The notes below the pieces were generated by a model, which was not told the origin of the DNA, made no database searches, and saw nothing but the letters and a program-made list of their open reading frames with translations. The translations under genes and the position numbers were made by a program. This document shows positions 37,601 through 50,373 of a DNA stretch of 64,000 nt, piece after piece (the first letter of the stretch is position 1; the number at the start of each line of letters is the position of its first letter). The DNA is taken from the NCBI GenBank assembly GCA_963693365.1, contig CAVNZM010000016.1, forward strand, positions 5,332,001 through 5,396,000, given 5' to 3'. This DNA is from Amoebidium appalachense. Lineage: Eukaryota; Ichthyosporea.

Positions 37601-38338
37601 TAGTGATGTGAGTTGGCCGGGGGAACTTTGGGAAGGAAGGAGTCTCAGACATGGGACAGGCAGCTGAGAGGGAAGGTGGAGGGGGCGGAGGGGGGGGGAG
37701 GGAGGATTAACCCTGTGCCGAAAGAATCGTGTGTGTGTAGGGGAAGGTGAACCAAGGAAACCCTTCAGTAGGTCCATTGGTGGCGACAAAACAGGCAAGA
37801 GCACAAGGTCTGTCTCTGGGCAGGTGGAGAGTGGAACGACAAAGTTTCTTGGAGGCGAGAGGAGGGTTGGGCCTGAAAGAATCAAGGCCAGGAAAAACTA
37901 AAACTAAACTACGATGAATCAGGTTGGTTAGTTCCAAGTGGAAGGAATTCCCTTGGGGATTATAGGGCTGAAAAAAGCGCAAAGAGGATGGGGGGGAGGG
38001 TGGGGGAGAAGCCAAGGGGCCAAGGGGAGGGGGAGGCGGGGATTGAAAGTAATGCGTAAGCGTTGTTGACAGCAACCATGTTGTAGAGCAATACTGAAAG
38101 ACTTGGTGCGAGGTTAACGCAAGTTGAAAACAGCGCTGGTCGACAAAAGAGGCGAATTCATCTCATACTTCAGCTCATCAACCTCTTTCAAGTAACAGCA
38201 AGGGTGTAAAAACGCTTGCCACCTACCGAAGCCGTCTTTGACGATGATGTTCTTGGGTTTCCCATACGCAGAAAAGAAGCCCGTAAGCTCTCCCTCCTTC
38301 CAGTTGTATGGAATGGGACTAATGTGAATGCGTGCCAT
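37064..38338 (-). CDS. RRM-domain protein, SR-splicing-factor type (partial, 3' end unresolved)
   Basis: One RNA-recognition motif split over two exons. Exon 38227-38338 (from the ATG) encodes MARIHISPIPYNWKEGEL and onward through a strand with RNP2 character. Exon 37064-37177 completes RNP1 as DGFGFIEY, then the second helix (METKL-type, EETKLAQKELQDRD) and the last strand VSITVI. The short loop before RNP1 resembles RRM1 of SRSF4/5/6-like SR proteins. RNA binding in the nucleus is thus expected. The ATG at 38336-38338 has a strong context (aacATGG). The frame is also open upstream to an acceptor at 38408 and a possible further exon at 38554-38624, but those residues look unlike a known domain. 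No stop codon follows a clear last exon: after 37064 a gtacgt donor leads to 36410-36465 and possibly on into GTP cyclohydrolase I. Confidence 0.72.
37200..37598. repeat. TG microsatellites with G- and GGT-rich sequence in the RRM intron
   Basis: TG runs at 37200-37239 and 37497-37597 (about 70 units in total) plus GGGT and GAGT short repeats between them. Confidence 0.9.
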
Positions 38339-39472
38339 GTTGCCAAAGGATGTCACAAAATAGGAGCACAAGGGTAAGCGATACAATGCTTTCAAAAACT
38401 TTTGAATTCTGAAAGATAGAAGAGAAACTCGTTGCAACGGGAAGGGTAGAATAGTGAAGTGTACGTTTTTATATATTGTGTGTGGGAGGGATAAAAAACA
38501 AAAGCAAAAACAAAACGCAGATGACATGCAGCGCAGCGCAGAGCGGCTGGTACCGGTGCTTGGGAATCTCGTAGGCGATCCGATTGGCTAACGAGTATAA
38601 CTCGAATTTGTGGCACCCAATCATCTTTAGAGCCCTGGGAAATGAATTTTAAACCGTTTTGGTTAAAAAGTTCTGTAAAACTAAATTTTTATGTTATCCT
38701 AAATTACTTTTAAAATCCCCATCAGCGCTTTCTTAATCGCCCAGATGCGCCCCCCTTTTTTTCAGCCCGTCCTAACTTTCGGTAAATATTGTGCGATGGA
38801 ATCTTGATTTCACAACATGCTTTTACCTGCAGTTTGATTGGCTTAGAAAGCACCTCTGTGATGTCATAACTTGTACACGTGCGCTGTGTTTTGGAAGATG
38901 ACTTGGCAACTTGCATCATGATGCTCACTCTCTCACATTTTGAGTCCGAAACTTGCCCGCATGGTCTAATTCAGTGAGAAGTTATGAACTCTGAAAAAAT
39001 AAAACTAGCTATGGAATACAGCCAATATCTATATATACTTGCGATTGGACCTTAATGGGCTTGCATGTGGCATGGCATTGTTGCGTGTTGACACCTGGTG
39101 CATGCTAATTATTCCCATGCACCATGGGGGATAGGCAAGAATGGGCACGACAAATGGAATCGGGGAATGTCACGGCATGCTGGCAATCGAATGAGGTAAA
39201 ATCCACACCAAAGGGAATTGCTATGATAATCTACCTCAGTTGGGTGCTTCAAAGGGGCGGGTGCTTCAAAGGGGCTTCCTCAGATTTTCAGTTCAGGCAT
39301 CGTAGATTATATGGCACACCAAGGTACCAGTAGGTCCGACGCATTGCCGCAGCAACACCAATAGCGTGGTCCAGACAACCCAAACGCTCATATACAGTTG
39401 TTTTCTTTCAAACTTGCAGTCCCGTATAACATCAACTAAGTTATACAACATACCAGCAGGAAGATGCAACGA

Positions 39473-39476
<4 letters not shown>

Positions 39477-39505
<29 letters not shown>

Positions 39506-39539
39506 CATGCGCGCGCTGACGCACAATAACACACACACA

Positions 39540-39596
<57 letters not shown>

Positions 39597-39625
39597 TCAC
39601 ACACTCACTCACTCACTCACTCACA

Positions 39626-39663
<38 letters not shown>
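39477..39663. repeat. CA and CACT microsatellite array
   Basis: CA runs, a CG-rich interruption near 39506, then CA and CACT repeats to 39663. Confidence 0.9.
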
Positions 39664-39668
<5 letters not shown>

Positions 39669-39711
39669 TTTCGCACGCACCTACAGGTACACAAATAGCG
39701 CAGACACACAC

Positions 39712-39905
39712 ACGGGGAGGGGGGTAATAGTAACTGGGGGGGGGGGGGGGGGGGGGGGAGAGGGGGGAGGACACCTACCCACCTCTTTGGGTAGGTGGGT
39801 GCCTCCCCTCCGGACAGGCGGGGGGGGGGGACCCACCCACCCCTCCGGTTGGCAGGGGGAGGGGGGAGGGGGGAGGGGGGGGAACTTACCCACCCCATAG
39901 GCTAC
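39712..39905 (-). repeat. Dispersed family B repeat, copy 1
   Basis: Read on the minus strand: GGGGTGGGTAAGTTCCCC, then GGAGGGGTGGGTGGGTCCCC, then a C-rich block and GTTACTATTACCCCCCTCCC. The same order of words is at 53016-53225. Confidence 0.75.
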
Positions 39906-40149
39906 CATCATGTGACTACATCAGATAATCTGATTATACATTAGTACTGTATTTTAGCAGCGGTTTATGTACATTGCCAAAACACAAACATTGAGGCTAA
40001 CATTATCATAGGAGTCCTTGATCACTTGAAACTCAGGCTATATGCCGTACGGTCATTCCTCCCCCCCTCCCTCCCCTCCCCCTCTCCCCTCCCCCCTCCT
40101 CTCCCCACCTACTTGAGAGGGGGTGGGAGGGGGGAGGGGGGGGGGGTGA

Positions 40150-40262
40150 GGGTCTTTAGAAAATGTTGCAGAGCATAATAATGGTACAAATTTGCTGCGG
40201 ACAACACAAAGCAGAACGGTTGCAACGAACATACAAAGACTATGCATCCGGCAGAAGAAGAG
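40150..40262 (+). repeat. Dispersed family A repeat, diverged short copy
   Basis: Follows a G run; contains TTGCAGAGCATAATAATGGT, TGCGGACAACACAAAGCAGA and GACTATGCATCCGGCAGAAG, matching the centre of family A with several changes. Confidence 0.6.
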
Positions 40263-40587
40263 CACCGGCACGAAGGGGCGGGAAGTGTGTGCGCGCACAT
40301 CTGTGTGTGTTTGTGTGTTTGTGTGTGTGTGTGTGTGTGTGTAAGTGTGTGTTTGTGTGTGTGTGTGTGCGCGCGCACGCCCGCGCGCGCGTGCGTATGT
40401 GGTGCATGTGTATGTGTGTGCGTTGTGGGAGAGGGGGGGGGGGGGGGGGGGGGGGGGCGGATGGAGGGGATATGCATCATTGGCCAAAACAGAAGCAATG
40501 TCTCCAGAAAGAAAAAAAAGAAAAAAGGTAACGAATACGGCCTTTGGTGAGTGGAATAAAGAATCTGGCCATGATCACGGGCACCGG

Positions 40588-40856
40588 GGGGGGGGGGGAA
40601 GGATGGGAGGGACCCACCACCGCACTTGCCCAGGTAGGTCCCTCCACCCCCTGGAGGGGTGGATCCACCCAGTTTGCGGGTAACTTGGGGGGGGGGGGGG
40701 GGGGGGGGGACCCACCAACCCCCCGAAGGCGGTGGGTATCCCCCCCCCCCCCGGACCCCAAGAGAGGGGGGAGGGGGGTACCACCAGGCGGGACTTCGAT
40801 ATTTACTACTTCCCCCCTTCTTATTTCAAATTCAGAAATCGCCAAAGTGTTTCATT
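40588..40856 (+). repeat. Dispersed family B repeat, copy 2
   Basis: Words in order: GGGACCCACCACCGCACTTG, CCCAGGTAGGTCCCTCC, G and C runs, GGGGGGTACCACCAGGCGGG, TTCGATATTTACTAC, and ATTTCAAATTCAGAAATC at the end. It matches the reverse complement of 51248-51440 over its whole length. Confidence 0.8.
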
Positions 40857-41004
40857 TGCCCACGCTAAACTGCCAGGAGAAAGACACTCCCATTTTCAAG
40901 TCGTGCTCGGTGCACACATGCACGCATGCTGTTGTGACACATCCACGCTCGCTGAAATGCTCACACAGGCATGCACCACTTGCACACACACACACACACG
41001 CACA

Positions 41005-41037
<33 letters not shown>

Positions 41038-41475
41038 GCACACACGCATGCACACGCGGGCGCGCACGCAAACACACACATACGCACACACACGCGCACG
41101 CGCACACACGCACACACAGACACGCGCACACACGCACAGTCGTGGTCACTCAGGTGCATGCTTGAGGTGTGCAGTACCATCCATGCACTTGCACATGCAG
41201 GCTTTCTCGAGATCTCCCTCCTGAAGGTCACACTCTCATCCCCCCCCCCCCCCCCCCTAAGCACCACATAATCCTCTCTCTTTCATACCCTCCCTCCCCC
41301 CCCCCCCCCCCACCACCACCACTACCAGAACCATGGCACATACACGTGCATGTCACGGTATCGCCAAAAACTGTAACACACACACGTCAAAGGAGAGTGC
41401 AGGAGGCATCTGGGGACACTCACTAGGCACACTCACGATACCATACACGCGCGCACAGGTGCGCGCAAGGGGAGA

Positions 41476-41513
<38 letters not shown>

Positions 41514-41890
41514 AGTGAGCACGATACCGTGGCCCCAATCACAAATTTGAGCTGCTGTCGGAACGAAGTTGGTGGGTGGGGCCCAGGGAGGAAGAGATGC
41601 GATTAGGAGCCGCACATTCGGTGCTTTGGGGGGAAGGGGAGGGGGGGGGGAGGGGGGAGGGGGGGAGCGGGGAGGGGGGATGTAGCACTCCTGCATTTAA
41701 CATGTGAAACAGAGGAGAAAGGGAGAACCCCTTCCGCCTCCCCTCCCCCTCCCCCCAGCCCTCCCCCCCCCCCCCCCCCCCCGGAGCAGGATCCCCCTCT
41801 TCTTCTAGACCCAGAAGGTGAAGGGACGGGGATACGGCCAGCCACAGGGGGGTTTCAATTTCCTTTTGCCTTCCCGCCCCCCTCCCTCCC

Positions 41891-41959
<69 letters not shown>

Positions 41960-42730
41960 CGTATTCAACAATCCCTTTCCTCAGTTGAGATAGGTTGATC
42001 TGTTTTTGCTGGTTATTACGGACTGGTGTGCCAGCGTGATTCGTGCATGTGTGAAATCGTATCATCTTTTCACTGCCCAACGACTTAAAGCCCCGGGGCT
42101 TCATTTAGGGTTCCGGGCTGGGTCAGTCCCGATAGGGATTTGTGCCATATGATGGGCGAGATGCGCATCAAACAGCATTTTGGCCCAGACACGAAAGGCC
42201 CATAAATCGACCCACGATCTAGAAATCTTCTTTAAAGGGTCCTTCATAGTTTTGTGTTTGTTAGAGGTACACAGCCGGGTTGCATGTGGATCCGAAGGCA
42301 ACCATTCGATCCAGGTTTTGTTAATAAATAATTTTACATGGAGCCTCACTCTTACAATTCAACACATAGAAATCAACTGAGCTATGCCGTGTGCACGGTG
42401 ACCTGGATGTTGATATGCCATATATCATGATATTTTTCGGTTTTTCTAACATCGTAATCCGGGTCCATACCAGAGTTCTTTGAGTGCTCACGAGCCCCAG
42501 GAAGCCACCTCAACCGTGCAGACTAAGCCCACGGTACAGAAATGACGGAACATGCAAATTAATCATTATTTCTTTGTTTTTACACATGTGCACAGCCACT
42601 GTGGTTATACTCTGTACGTGTATATCCCCGTGAGACTGTCCCAAAAGAGTGCATGTCAACTTAATTTTAACCGGGGGAGTTTTAGACCAATGGGTATGCA
42701 GAGTAGTGAACGGTGTGTGTGTGTGTGTCT

Positions 42731-42772
<42 letters not shown>

Positions 42773-42820
42773 ATGTGAGGACGCGCGGCGTGCTTTGGGA
42801 AGCTAGGGCTCCCAGGGGTG

Positions 42821-42865
<45 letters not shown>

Positions 42866-42874
42866 GGCAGAGGG

Positions 42875-43195
<321 letters not shown>

Positions 43196-43643
43196 TAGGG
43201 AGAGGAAGCTAGCGCTTAGCAAATAGAATGTAATGAAGACACTCAGCCATGAGTATAGGCATGTCACAACGACATCACGGTAGATGTCTATAGAAAAGGG
43301 CTGTGGGGCAGGATATACGACGTAAAACAGCAGGAATCATGAAATTTTATACTACACGATCGCACACACGATGTAGCCTGATATATACTGAGGTAAGTTG
43401 TATAGTATTACACTATCTGATTACCCCCCCCCCCCCCCCCCCCCCCCCTCCCCCCCTCCCCGGGCTAACCGTTTGGCACCACCACCAAATTCACATGCAC
43501 AAGCGCGCATGCGCAGGCGTGCGCGCGTACACACATGCACACATACGCACGCACGCACGCACGTACGCACACGCACCTATGCATGCACGCCCGCGCACAC
43601 CACACACACGCACACGGCACGCACGCATGCACACACCCACACC

Positions 43644-43648
<5 letters not shown>

Positions 43649-43740
<92 letters not shown>
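43649..43740. repeat. CA microsatellite
   Basis: About 46 uninterrupted CA units after a CG-containing degenerate CA tract that starts near 43500. Confidence 0.95.
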
Positions 43741-43742
<2 letters not shown>

Positions 43743-44513
43743 CTACAATCTTGTCCCCAGTGCACATCCCTCAGTCTGTCTGCCTTTAACTTTCCCCAAG
43801 TTTCCAAAATTGAGACCTCCCTCCACAAAAATGATGAAGAGTGGGAAAAGAGATCTGGGGCCGAGGAGGGGTGGGGTGGGTGGAGGGACGGGGGGGGGGG
43901 GGGGGGGGGGGGGGGGTTTGAGGAAAGAGGGCATAGTAGTCAACGGGGTTGAAGAATAACATTTTCTACGACTGATCTGTTATTGTGACTGTTTGCGGCA
44001 CACAAAACAACTCCGGATTTTTTTTAACGCCTTTTTTACTTCGAAAACGGGATCCTGTCGGAGCCTGTAGCCTAAGCATTAGATGGAAAATTTAACGTGA
44101 ACACACGAGGCTTTACTTGGAGGAGTATTTCAGTCATAGTTTTTAAGTTTAATTCAAATAATCTTTATTATCATAGTTGAATAAGTTACTAAAGTGAGGG
44201 GTTTAGTATACTAGGTACAATGGCCCCCTCAGCTCTAATGTAAACAAACGCAACCTGAACAGTTATTCCTGTGATCTTGTAATCATTCACAACTGCCATA
44301 TGATATTGCAATAGCAGTGTGCTTCATTTCAAACAATTTCAAAACGGTATAAATGATTAGTGAAACCAGTATTAGCAAAGAAAAACAAAGTCACAGAAAC
44401 GGTCAGCCTCCAAACCTCGCGAATACAGTAAGGAAATTCTTAATTACTAAGTAACCAAACCAAACATATCATTATAAGTACCGTACCTAATCATTAGTCA
44501 CATATTTCCTATA

Positions 44514-46387
44514 TTAGAGATGGTAGCCAATCAGGCGTGCGCACGTGTCGACGCTTGCCCACCACGCATTGAGCAGGCGCTGCGGCGTGAATTTTGAACA
44601 CTTTTCTCCCACCGAGTGCACGGCATACATCGAAATCGTAGCAAGCCCAATCGTATCCATGTTGAAAGCCGTCCTCCAGCTACCACCGTGGCACGCCCCG
44701 TCGGTAAACAGAAGCAGCGGATTTGCCAATGGAAATTTGGGATTAGACGCGGAATTCGAATTACGCAGATCGCCGAAAAGAAGGAGGGCCATCACAGCGT
44801 TTGATGTTTCCGCCTGGAAAACCTCGAGAGGAGGGAGGAAGCGGAATCCCTGGTAAGACATCGCAATGCTGCGGTTGTGCGTGACGGACACCGTGGCCGT
44901 GCTGGGAGCCACGTTGCTGCTCACCAAGTGTCCGTTGCAGCGTGCAACCACTGCACGCCAATGCTGCACGCTCTTTGCAAGCGCGTAGTTGGGGCCCTGC
45001 ACCATAACCAGAGAGTTAATGGCCCAATATTTCTTCCCGTCAGCCATCTCCACCTTCTGGTTGTCGTGGTATGCGGGCTGCAGATTCCACACGCCGCCGT
45101 ATTTGGTGTAGGTCATGGGTGTGAGAAGAAGATTCTGCACCGAGTGGTCGTTGTATGATTTCTGTGACTGGTCGTGCGCGCTCTCGGGTGCGAGGTAGAC
45201 GTTTGTGGGGGTGTTGAGGTATGCAAGGCACGTGTTTTTGCGGGCGGCGCAGACGGCGGATTGGAGACAGTCCATACCCATGGCGAGGCGCACGTGCATC
45301 TCCCCGTCCATGTAGGCGTAGGCACCAATCACGAGCTGCTTGTCGGGGTACAGCTGCACAGAGGGAGAGGGAAGGAGTGTAAGTAATATGTCTTATGTAA
45401 ATTCTTGTGTATTATATAAATATAGTATGTGTGAACTTAGTAACGACTTGAAAATAGGCATGTATGATGATAGACAACATGGAAAGCATCTTAGATGAAA
45501 ACTCCGAGGCGTGCCAAAAAACAAGAAAAACGCGTGCTTAATGATAACTGTGCTGCTGTAGATAAGCACAAAAAAAACCTCACCGAAATAAGCCAGTTCT
45601 TGATCTCAGGTGTGCGGTTGAGCAGGTTGCACCCAGCAGCCTCATAAAGCACATCACCCGTGCACTCAGACTGCGGCCTGTCGAGGCAGAAAGTCATAGT
45701 CGCCGGGGAGTCCTGCACCGTCGAAATGAGCCGCTTCCAGGTGGGGGCGTGGTTGAGATCAATTGCAATAATGTTTGCTCCCAGAGCAGCGAGGGTAAGG
45801 AAGGGACCCATAGCACTTCCTGCACCCAAAAGCACAAAATAACTGTCGCTAAGGTCACGCCATTCCGGGTGGGCAATGCAATCCTTCATATGCTCTGCGC
45901 ACGTGGGCTCGATGGTACCGGCACGTGCCCACTCCTCGACCTTTGCAATAAGTTCTGCCCCCTTCAGCTGCTTGCCGTGGTAGGGAACGACAACCTCCTG
46001 AGGGATGGCGCTGCGTGGTTTCGTACCGCGGACAACACCCGTCTCGAACGTGCCGGTGAAGCGTTCCATAGCATCGGTCAGGCTGTATATCCTTCCATCG
46101 CGTGCAAACTCGAAGCGTTCGTGCATGTAGGTAAGCCCTGCCTGTGCGACTGCAAGAGCAGCCTCCGGGCTCTTTGCGCCAACCAACGTGGCCTTATGCA
46201 CGTGTTTCTGGTAGCCAAAACGCCAGTTACGCTCGTTGCTGCATGCAATGGCTGTGGCGGGGTCTGCGGCTGCAAGAGCAACGGAAAAACATTCGCGTCC
46301 GAGAGTGCTGCTCGTGCGGTTACCCTTGGCGTCGAGTGGGAAAATAATGCCGTCGGGCTTAGGGGCGGTCTTCTGCTGGGGTGCCAT
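44514..46387 (-). CDS. Uncharacterised two-exon protein, 547 residues, Rossmann-like nucleotide-binding motif
   Basis: Minus-strand exons 45584-46387 (268 codons from ATG) and 44514-45353 (279 codons plus stop) join in phase 0 at a gtgagg donor and gtgcag acceptor. I do not recognise the family. Residues about 184-210 contain a hydrophobic strand, GAGSAMG (188-194), a helix and a second strand ending in Asp210 (ANIIAIDL); this is the layout of NAD(P)- or SAM-binding Rossmann folds. No signal peptide or membrane segment is apparent, and the N-terminus is polar. The C-terminal half is rich in Trp, Tyr, His and Asn and contains a GACHGGSWR string. The protein is probably a soluble enzyme; the reaction is unknown. 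Two TATA-like elements precede it, and the surrounding 3 kb is poor in microsatellites, unlike the rest of the window. Confidence 0.85.
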
Positions 46388-46450
46388 TTTGTATGTGTTT
46401 TTTATAAGGAGAAAGCGTGGCAAAAATGAATGTTTGTGAGGGAGGCTACG

Positions 46451-46460
46451 CGTTTTATAT
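46451..46460 (-). promoter_or_regulatory. Candidate TATA box of the 547-residue protein gene
   Basis: The minus strand reads ATATAAAACG about 64-73 bases before the ATG at 46387, a plausible distance for a start site with a short leader. A second TATATAAAT lies at 46532-46540. Which, if either, is used is unknown. Confidence 0.35.
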
Positions 46461-48184
46461 GCTCTTACTGAGTTTCAGTTGACTCCAGAGTCGAGACTGT
46501 TGATCTGATGGGAAAGTATTCGCCTCTGCTGATTTATATACCTAAGCCCGAAAAGCACGACGGATTCTGATTGGGTCCTGCCTCAACGTCGATCCTTATG
46601 ATTGGCTCATGCAGGTTTGCATTGATTCCGATCATCCCACGCAGGACTCGCGGCAGGAGCGCTGCCGCCGCCGCGTAATGTGCCCACACGTATTGTAGAG
46701 CACAAAAATTGGTGCCGATAAATACCATAGTTTTCATTATACACTTATTTATTACTTGTATGTTCGAGTTTGCCGTGCATACAGTAACTAGAAGTGGCCC
46801 AAACCTGGCCGGAGCCACATGGGATGTATGTCGGACAGAGGAGGGTGAAATCGCATATTTGAGCCAAATATAGATGGGGTTTAGTATCCACCAATAGGAA
46901 GGCGATGGTGTGCAAAGTCCGGGGTTCTATAGCGATCTATTGCTATTATTGCAAATTCGTGAGCAATCAATTATATTTCTGATACCCCCTTCAAATTTAC
47001 CGTTACGCAAAGCGCCGGATGGTATAGAAAACAAGGACGGACTTCCCTCTCAGTCGACGTGATGTAGTTTTCCCGTGTTTACTCTTCGGGTTATGCCCCA
47101 TTTAGTACTTTGCGCCAGACATCAATCACCACCTTTTTCCCGCTTCTCATTAGACCTAAACTAGGGCTCGTAGACCGTTCAGCCGTGGCTCATGCTTGTC
47201 CAGCATGCGTGCAGGAGAAGCAAACGCTCAAGGCTGGTGATGGTGTTTGCAGTGCGGGGGTAGAACACTGCCGAGATGAAGGTGTCTAACGTACAGGAAA
47301 AGGAAACGCACTTTGCCGGAATAAAAATCTTCCAAACGGTATGCTTGCGCGGTAAGCCTTGCGCGGTAAGCAACAGGGTCTGCCAGATCAAAAGGTCTTC
47401 AGGATACAGCAGCCAGCGGTGCAGGGCTAGTGGCTTCCGGTGCTGTGTGTGCATGCCTAGTGCTCCTGTAATAGGTTCAACAGCTTTGGTATTGAAGGCT
47501 GCAGCTTCGTGTTTCTTTGCGGTGCTACAAAACGAAGTGACCTCGATCAGGGAAGGCAACGGCTGTTGTCATGGCATTCTTGGCTTTGTGGTAGCCGGAA
47601 AGGAACAAAGCCCACCGTAACCAGTTGCTCCAACTAACTGCTTGACGTAGCAGGGGTAAGGGGTAACCAGACAAAATCACTATCTGATTAGCTTTGTCAC
47701 ACTTTGTGCGATATTCCGTCTTCCCCCCCCCCCTCCCCCCCCCCCCCGACCCCGGGCACTCCCCGGCCCCCGTTGTCTCACACGGACGCGATGGTGTCTG
47801 ACTGTGCACTTCCGTCTAGACTAGCTGTTCGTGGTGTTACTCCTGTATGTGGGTACGAAGATGGTGTTCTGAGTTGCACGACAGACACTCATTATGATAT
47901 TGGGGCCCTGGGGGTAAGACAACGGTGGTGTACATAGTAACTAGTCTGTGCTTGTGTGTGGTGAGGGGGATGAGAAGTGGTTGTCAGTGAGCCTGGACAA
48001 ACTTGGAATAAGCTTTTACCGTGTTTGTGTGTGCTTGAAGGCCCGAAGGGGAGAGAGGGGGAGGGGGGGGGAGGGGGAATCTCTAACACTTTTCTTCTGG
48101 CAAGCTAATGGTAAGGTGTTTAGCTTTTTCATGAGCTGTGGTGGGGATTGTGTGTGTGTGTGTATGTGTGTGGTGAGAGGGTGT

Positions 48185-48215
<31 letters not shown>

Positions 48216-48223
48216 GGGGGGGG

Positions 48224-48363
48224 TGAAGGCGAAATACGGTACCAAGTACACATACTCGATGAGGAGCATGGTGCAGGACAAAAGCAAAGGCAAGCATTAA
48301 AAGGCAACATCAGCCATGCGCACAGTATGCGCCATAAGCAGAGCCCATCCTCAGGGAGAAGAG
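48224..48363 (+). repeat. Dispersed family A repeat, intermediate copy
   Basis: Begins right after a G run, contains AATACGGTACCAAGTACACA, GATGAGGAGCATGGTGCAGG and CATAAGCAGAGCCCATCCTC, and stops with CAGGGAGAAGAGG before another G run. Confidence 0.85.
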
Positions 48364-50282
48364 GGGGGGGGGGGGGGAGGGAGGGAGGGAGGAAATGCCC
48401 TTCACGAATGCTTTCCTTAGAAACCATATGCAGCAAGCACCGTTGACAATATACCGGCTTTGATTTTTTTATTCGTTTAGCTTGTGTGTGTGTAGGGATG
48501 GGGGGTGGGGATGGGGGGATAGAACAGCAAATTTTCGGAAGCAGACGAGAGACACAGACGTTGAATTCCCCTCCCCCGGGGAGGGGGAGGGGGGGACGTA
48601 AGAAAGTGTTTATGGAACACAAGGAAAACCCCACCACCCCCTGCTCGAGTGTCGTGGCTTCCAACCTTTAAAGGTTAGCGGGCGCCCTGGGGGAGGGGAG
48701 GGGGGGGGGGGGGGGGAGGGGGGAAGCCTAACCGTCACAAAAATGACAAACCCGAAATCAAACGATCTAAGTGTGCAGGCAGAAGACACTTGAACAGAGC
48801 CAATAATCTTTGGGCAGGGGGGGGGGGGGAGTATGTGTGCGTGTCACGGTGTATGGAAGCATTTGAACCCTGTGCATTTAATCATTTCACTAAGTCTTGC
48901 CTGTGCATTGAACCGTTCAAACTTGTGAATGCATGCAAGCTACTGAGTGTGCTAAGCCTCTGCCTGTCTATTATGGACCCTGAAACACACGGTTGTGTGT
49001 CTTCCTTGGAGTATGTACGTGTGTGCTAGTGTGTGTGTGTATGTGTGTGTGTGTGGTTGAATGCATGCTTTTGTGTGTGTGTGGTTGAATGCATGCTTGC
49101 ACGCGTGTGCGTTAATAGGAGCCTCGAATGGGTAAGAGGGGAAAAGAAATAGCCCGGGGGAAAGGGGGAAAGACATGGTGCAATAGAGAGGAAGAAGGAG
49201 AAAGAGTGCCACGTGCACGTTCGTGTGTGCACATCATATGTGCCACATAGAAAATACCCTACCGTTGTAGTGAGCACGTCTGGATGTGTGTGTGTACGCT
49301 TGTGTGTTGGCACGTGCAGGTGTCGTGTAATGTGAGGGTGTAAGTGAAAGAAAGGAGGTGAAAGTCAGCAGGCCAGGGAGGAACGGCAGGGAACCTGCGG
49401 ACTAGCAGGATTGGGGAATAAGGGCAAATGGATAGGGGAGGTTGCATAGAGAGGCGGGATGGAAGGGGGGGGGGGGGGGGGGGGGGTTGGCTGTGTGTTT
49501 CGTAAACTAGCCAAAGTAGCCTAGAAAAAAATCGCGCGCGTGCCTGCGTGTGTGACTGGGCGCCTGTGCGTGTGTGTGTATGTGTGTGTGTGCACGTGCG
49601 TGTGTGCTAAGAATGTTCATAAGGGGGTCAACAAAGCTAAAAGGACTTTCAGGTGCACATAAGTGTTTGTGTACACGTGTGTTTGTGTGTGTGTGTGTGT
49701 GTGTGTAGGTGGGTATGTGTGTGTGTGTGTTTGTGTGTGTAGGTGTGTGTGTGTGTGTGTGTGTGCGTGCGCGTGTGTGTGCGTGTGTGCGAGCGCCCGC
49801 GTGTGTGTGTCTGTGTGTCTGTGCGTGCGTGCGTGCGTGTGTTTGTGTTTGTGCGCGTGCGTTTGTGTGCGCGTGCATACGTGTGGGTGAGTGTGTGCGC
49901 GCTTGTGTCACGGTGAGCGTGTCCATGTATCTTCGTGTTGTCAGAGCAGTGAAGGATGGAGAACAAGGCGCTGTGATGCGAAATAGGGCACAGACACCTA
50001 CCGGAGCTAACAGCGCCGGCACTCTTGCAGGGAAAAAAAACGTACAAAAAGGCTCTAGCATTCTCTGTGCTTACAAAACAACAGGACGAGGAAAAGCAGG
50101 TATGTAAAGGAAATGCGTGAAGATGCAAAATGATACAGCCCTTTAGTGTCGCGCTGTTGCGAGTGTGAGAAAGTGTTTTTTGGTCCTCATGTACGTAAAG
50201 GTGCAAAATGACGCAAAGATGAAGAAAGATCATTGGGTCCAGCACTAACCTCAACTACACCCAGGCCAAGATCTATGCATCC

Positions 50283-50373
50283 AAACATGTTTAGTAACGA
50301 CCACGGCCATCTAGAAACATGTTTAGTAACGACCACGGCCATCTGGTGTTTCTAGATGGCCGTGGTAACGACC
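50283..50373. repeat. Two 30-bp direct repeats plus an inverted copy forming a 20-bp hairpin
   Basis: A 30-base unit (starting AAACATGTTTAGTAACGACC) occurs at 50283-50312 and 50315-50344. Bases 50300-50319 (ACCACGGCCATCTAGAAACA) are perfectly complementary to 50347-50366, leaving a 27-base loop that contains most of the second copy. Confidence 0.9.

Noticed and set aside
38554-38624. Possible first exon of the RRM gene (MIGCHKFELYSLANRIAYE...)
   Set aside because: Phase and GT-AG borders fit, but a competing frame is also open there and the residues match nothing known; the ATG at 38338 with strong context was preferred.
39477-39663. Regularly spaced repeats that might suggest a CRISPR array
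   Set aside because: They are CA/CACT microsatellites without unique spacers, in a eukaryotic genome.
42101-42349. Minus-strand open frame of 82 residues
   Set aside because: Isolated, no homology seen, composition not clearly coding.
47179-47620. Overlapping open frames of 114-126 residues on both strands
   Set aside because: No ATG for the minus frame, no recognisable domain, and no splice structure linking to neighbours.
47795-47915. Cys-containing exon-like string with gtaagac donor
   Set aside because: No convincing acceptor, partner exon or homology; kept only as a note in the region entry.
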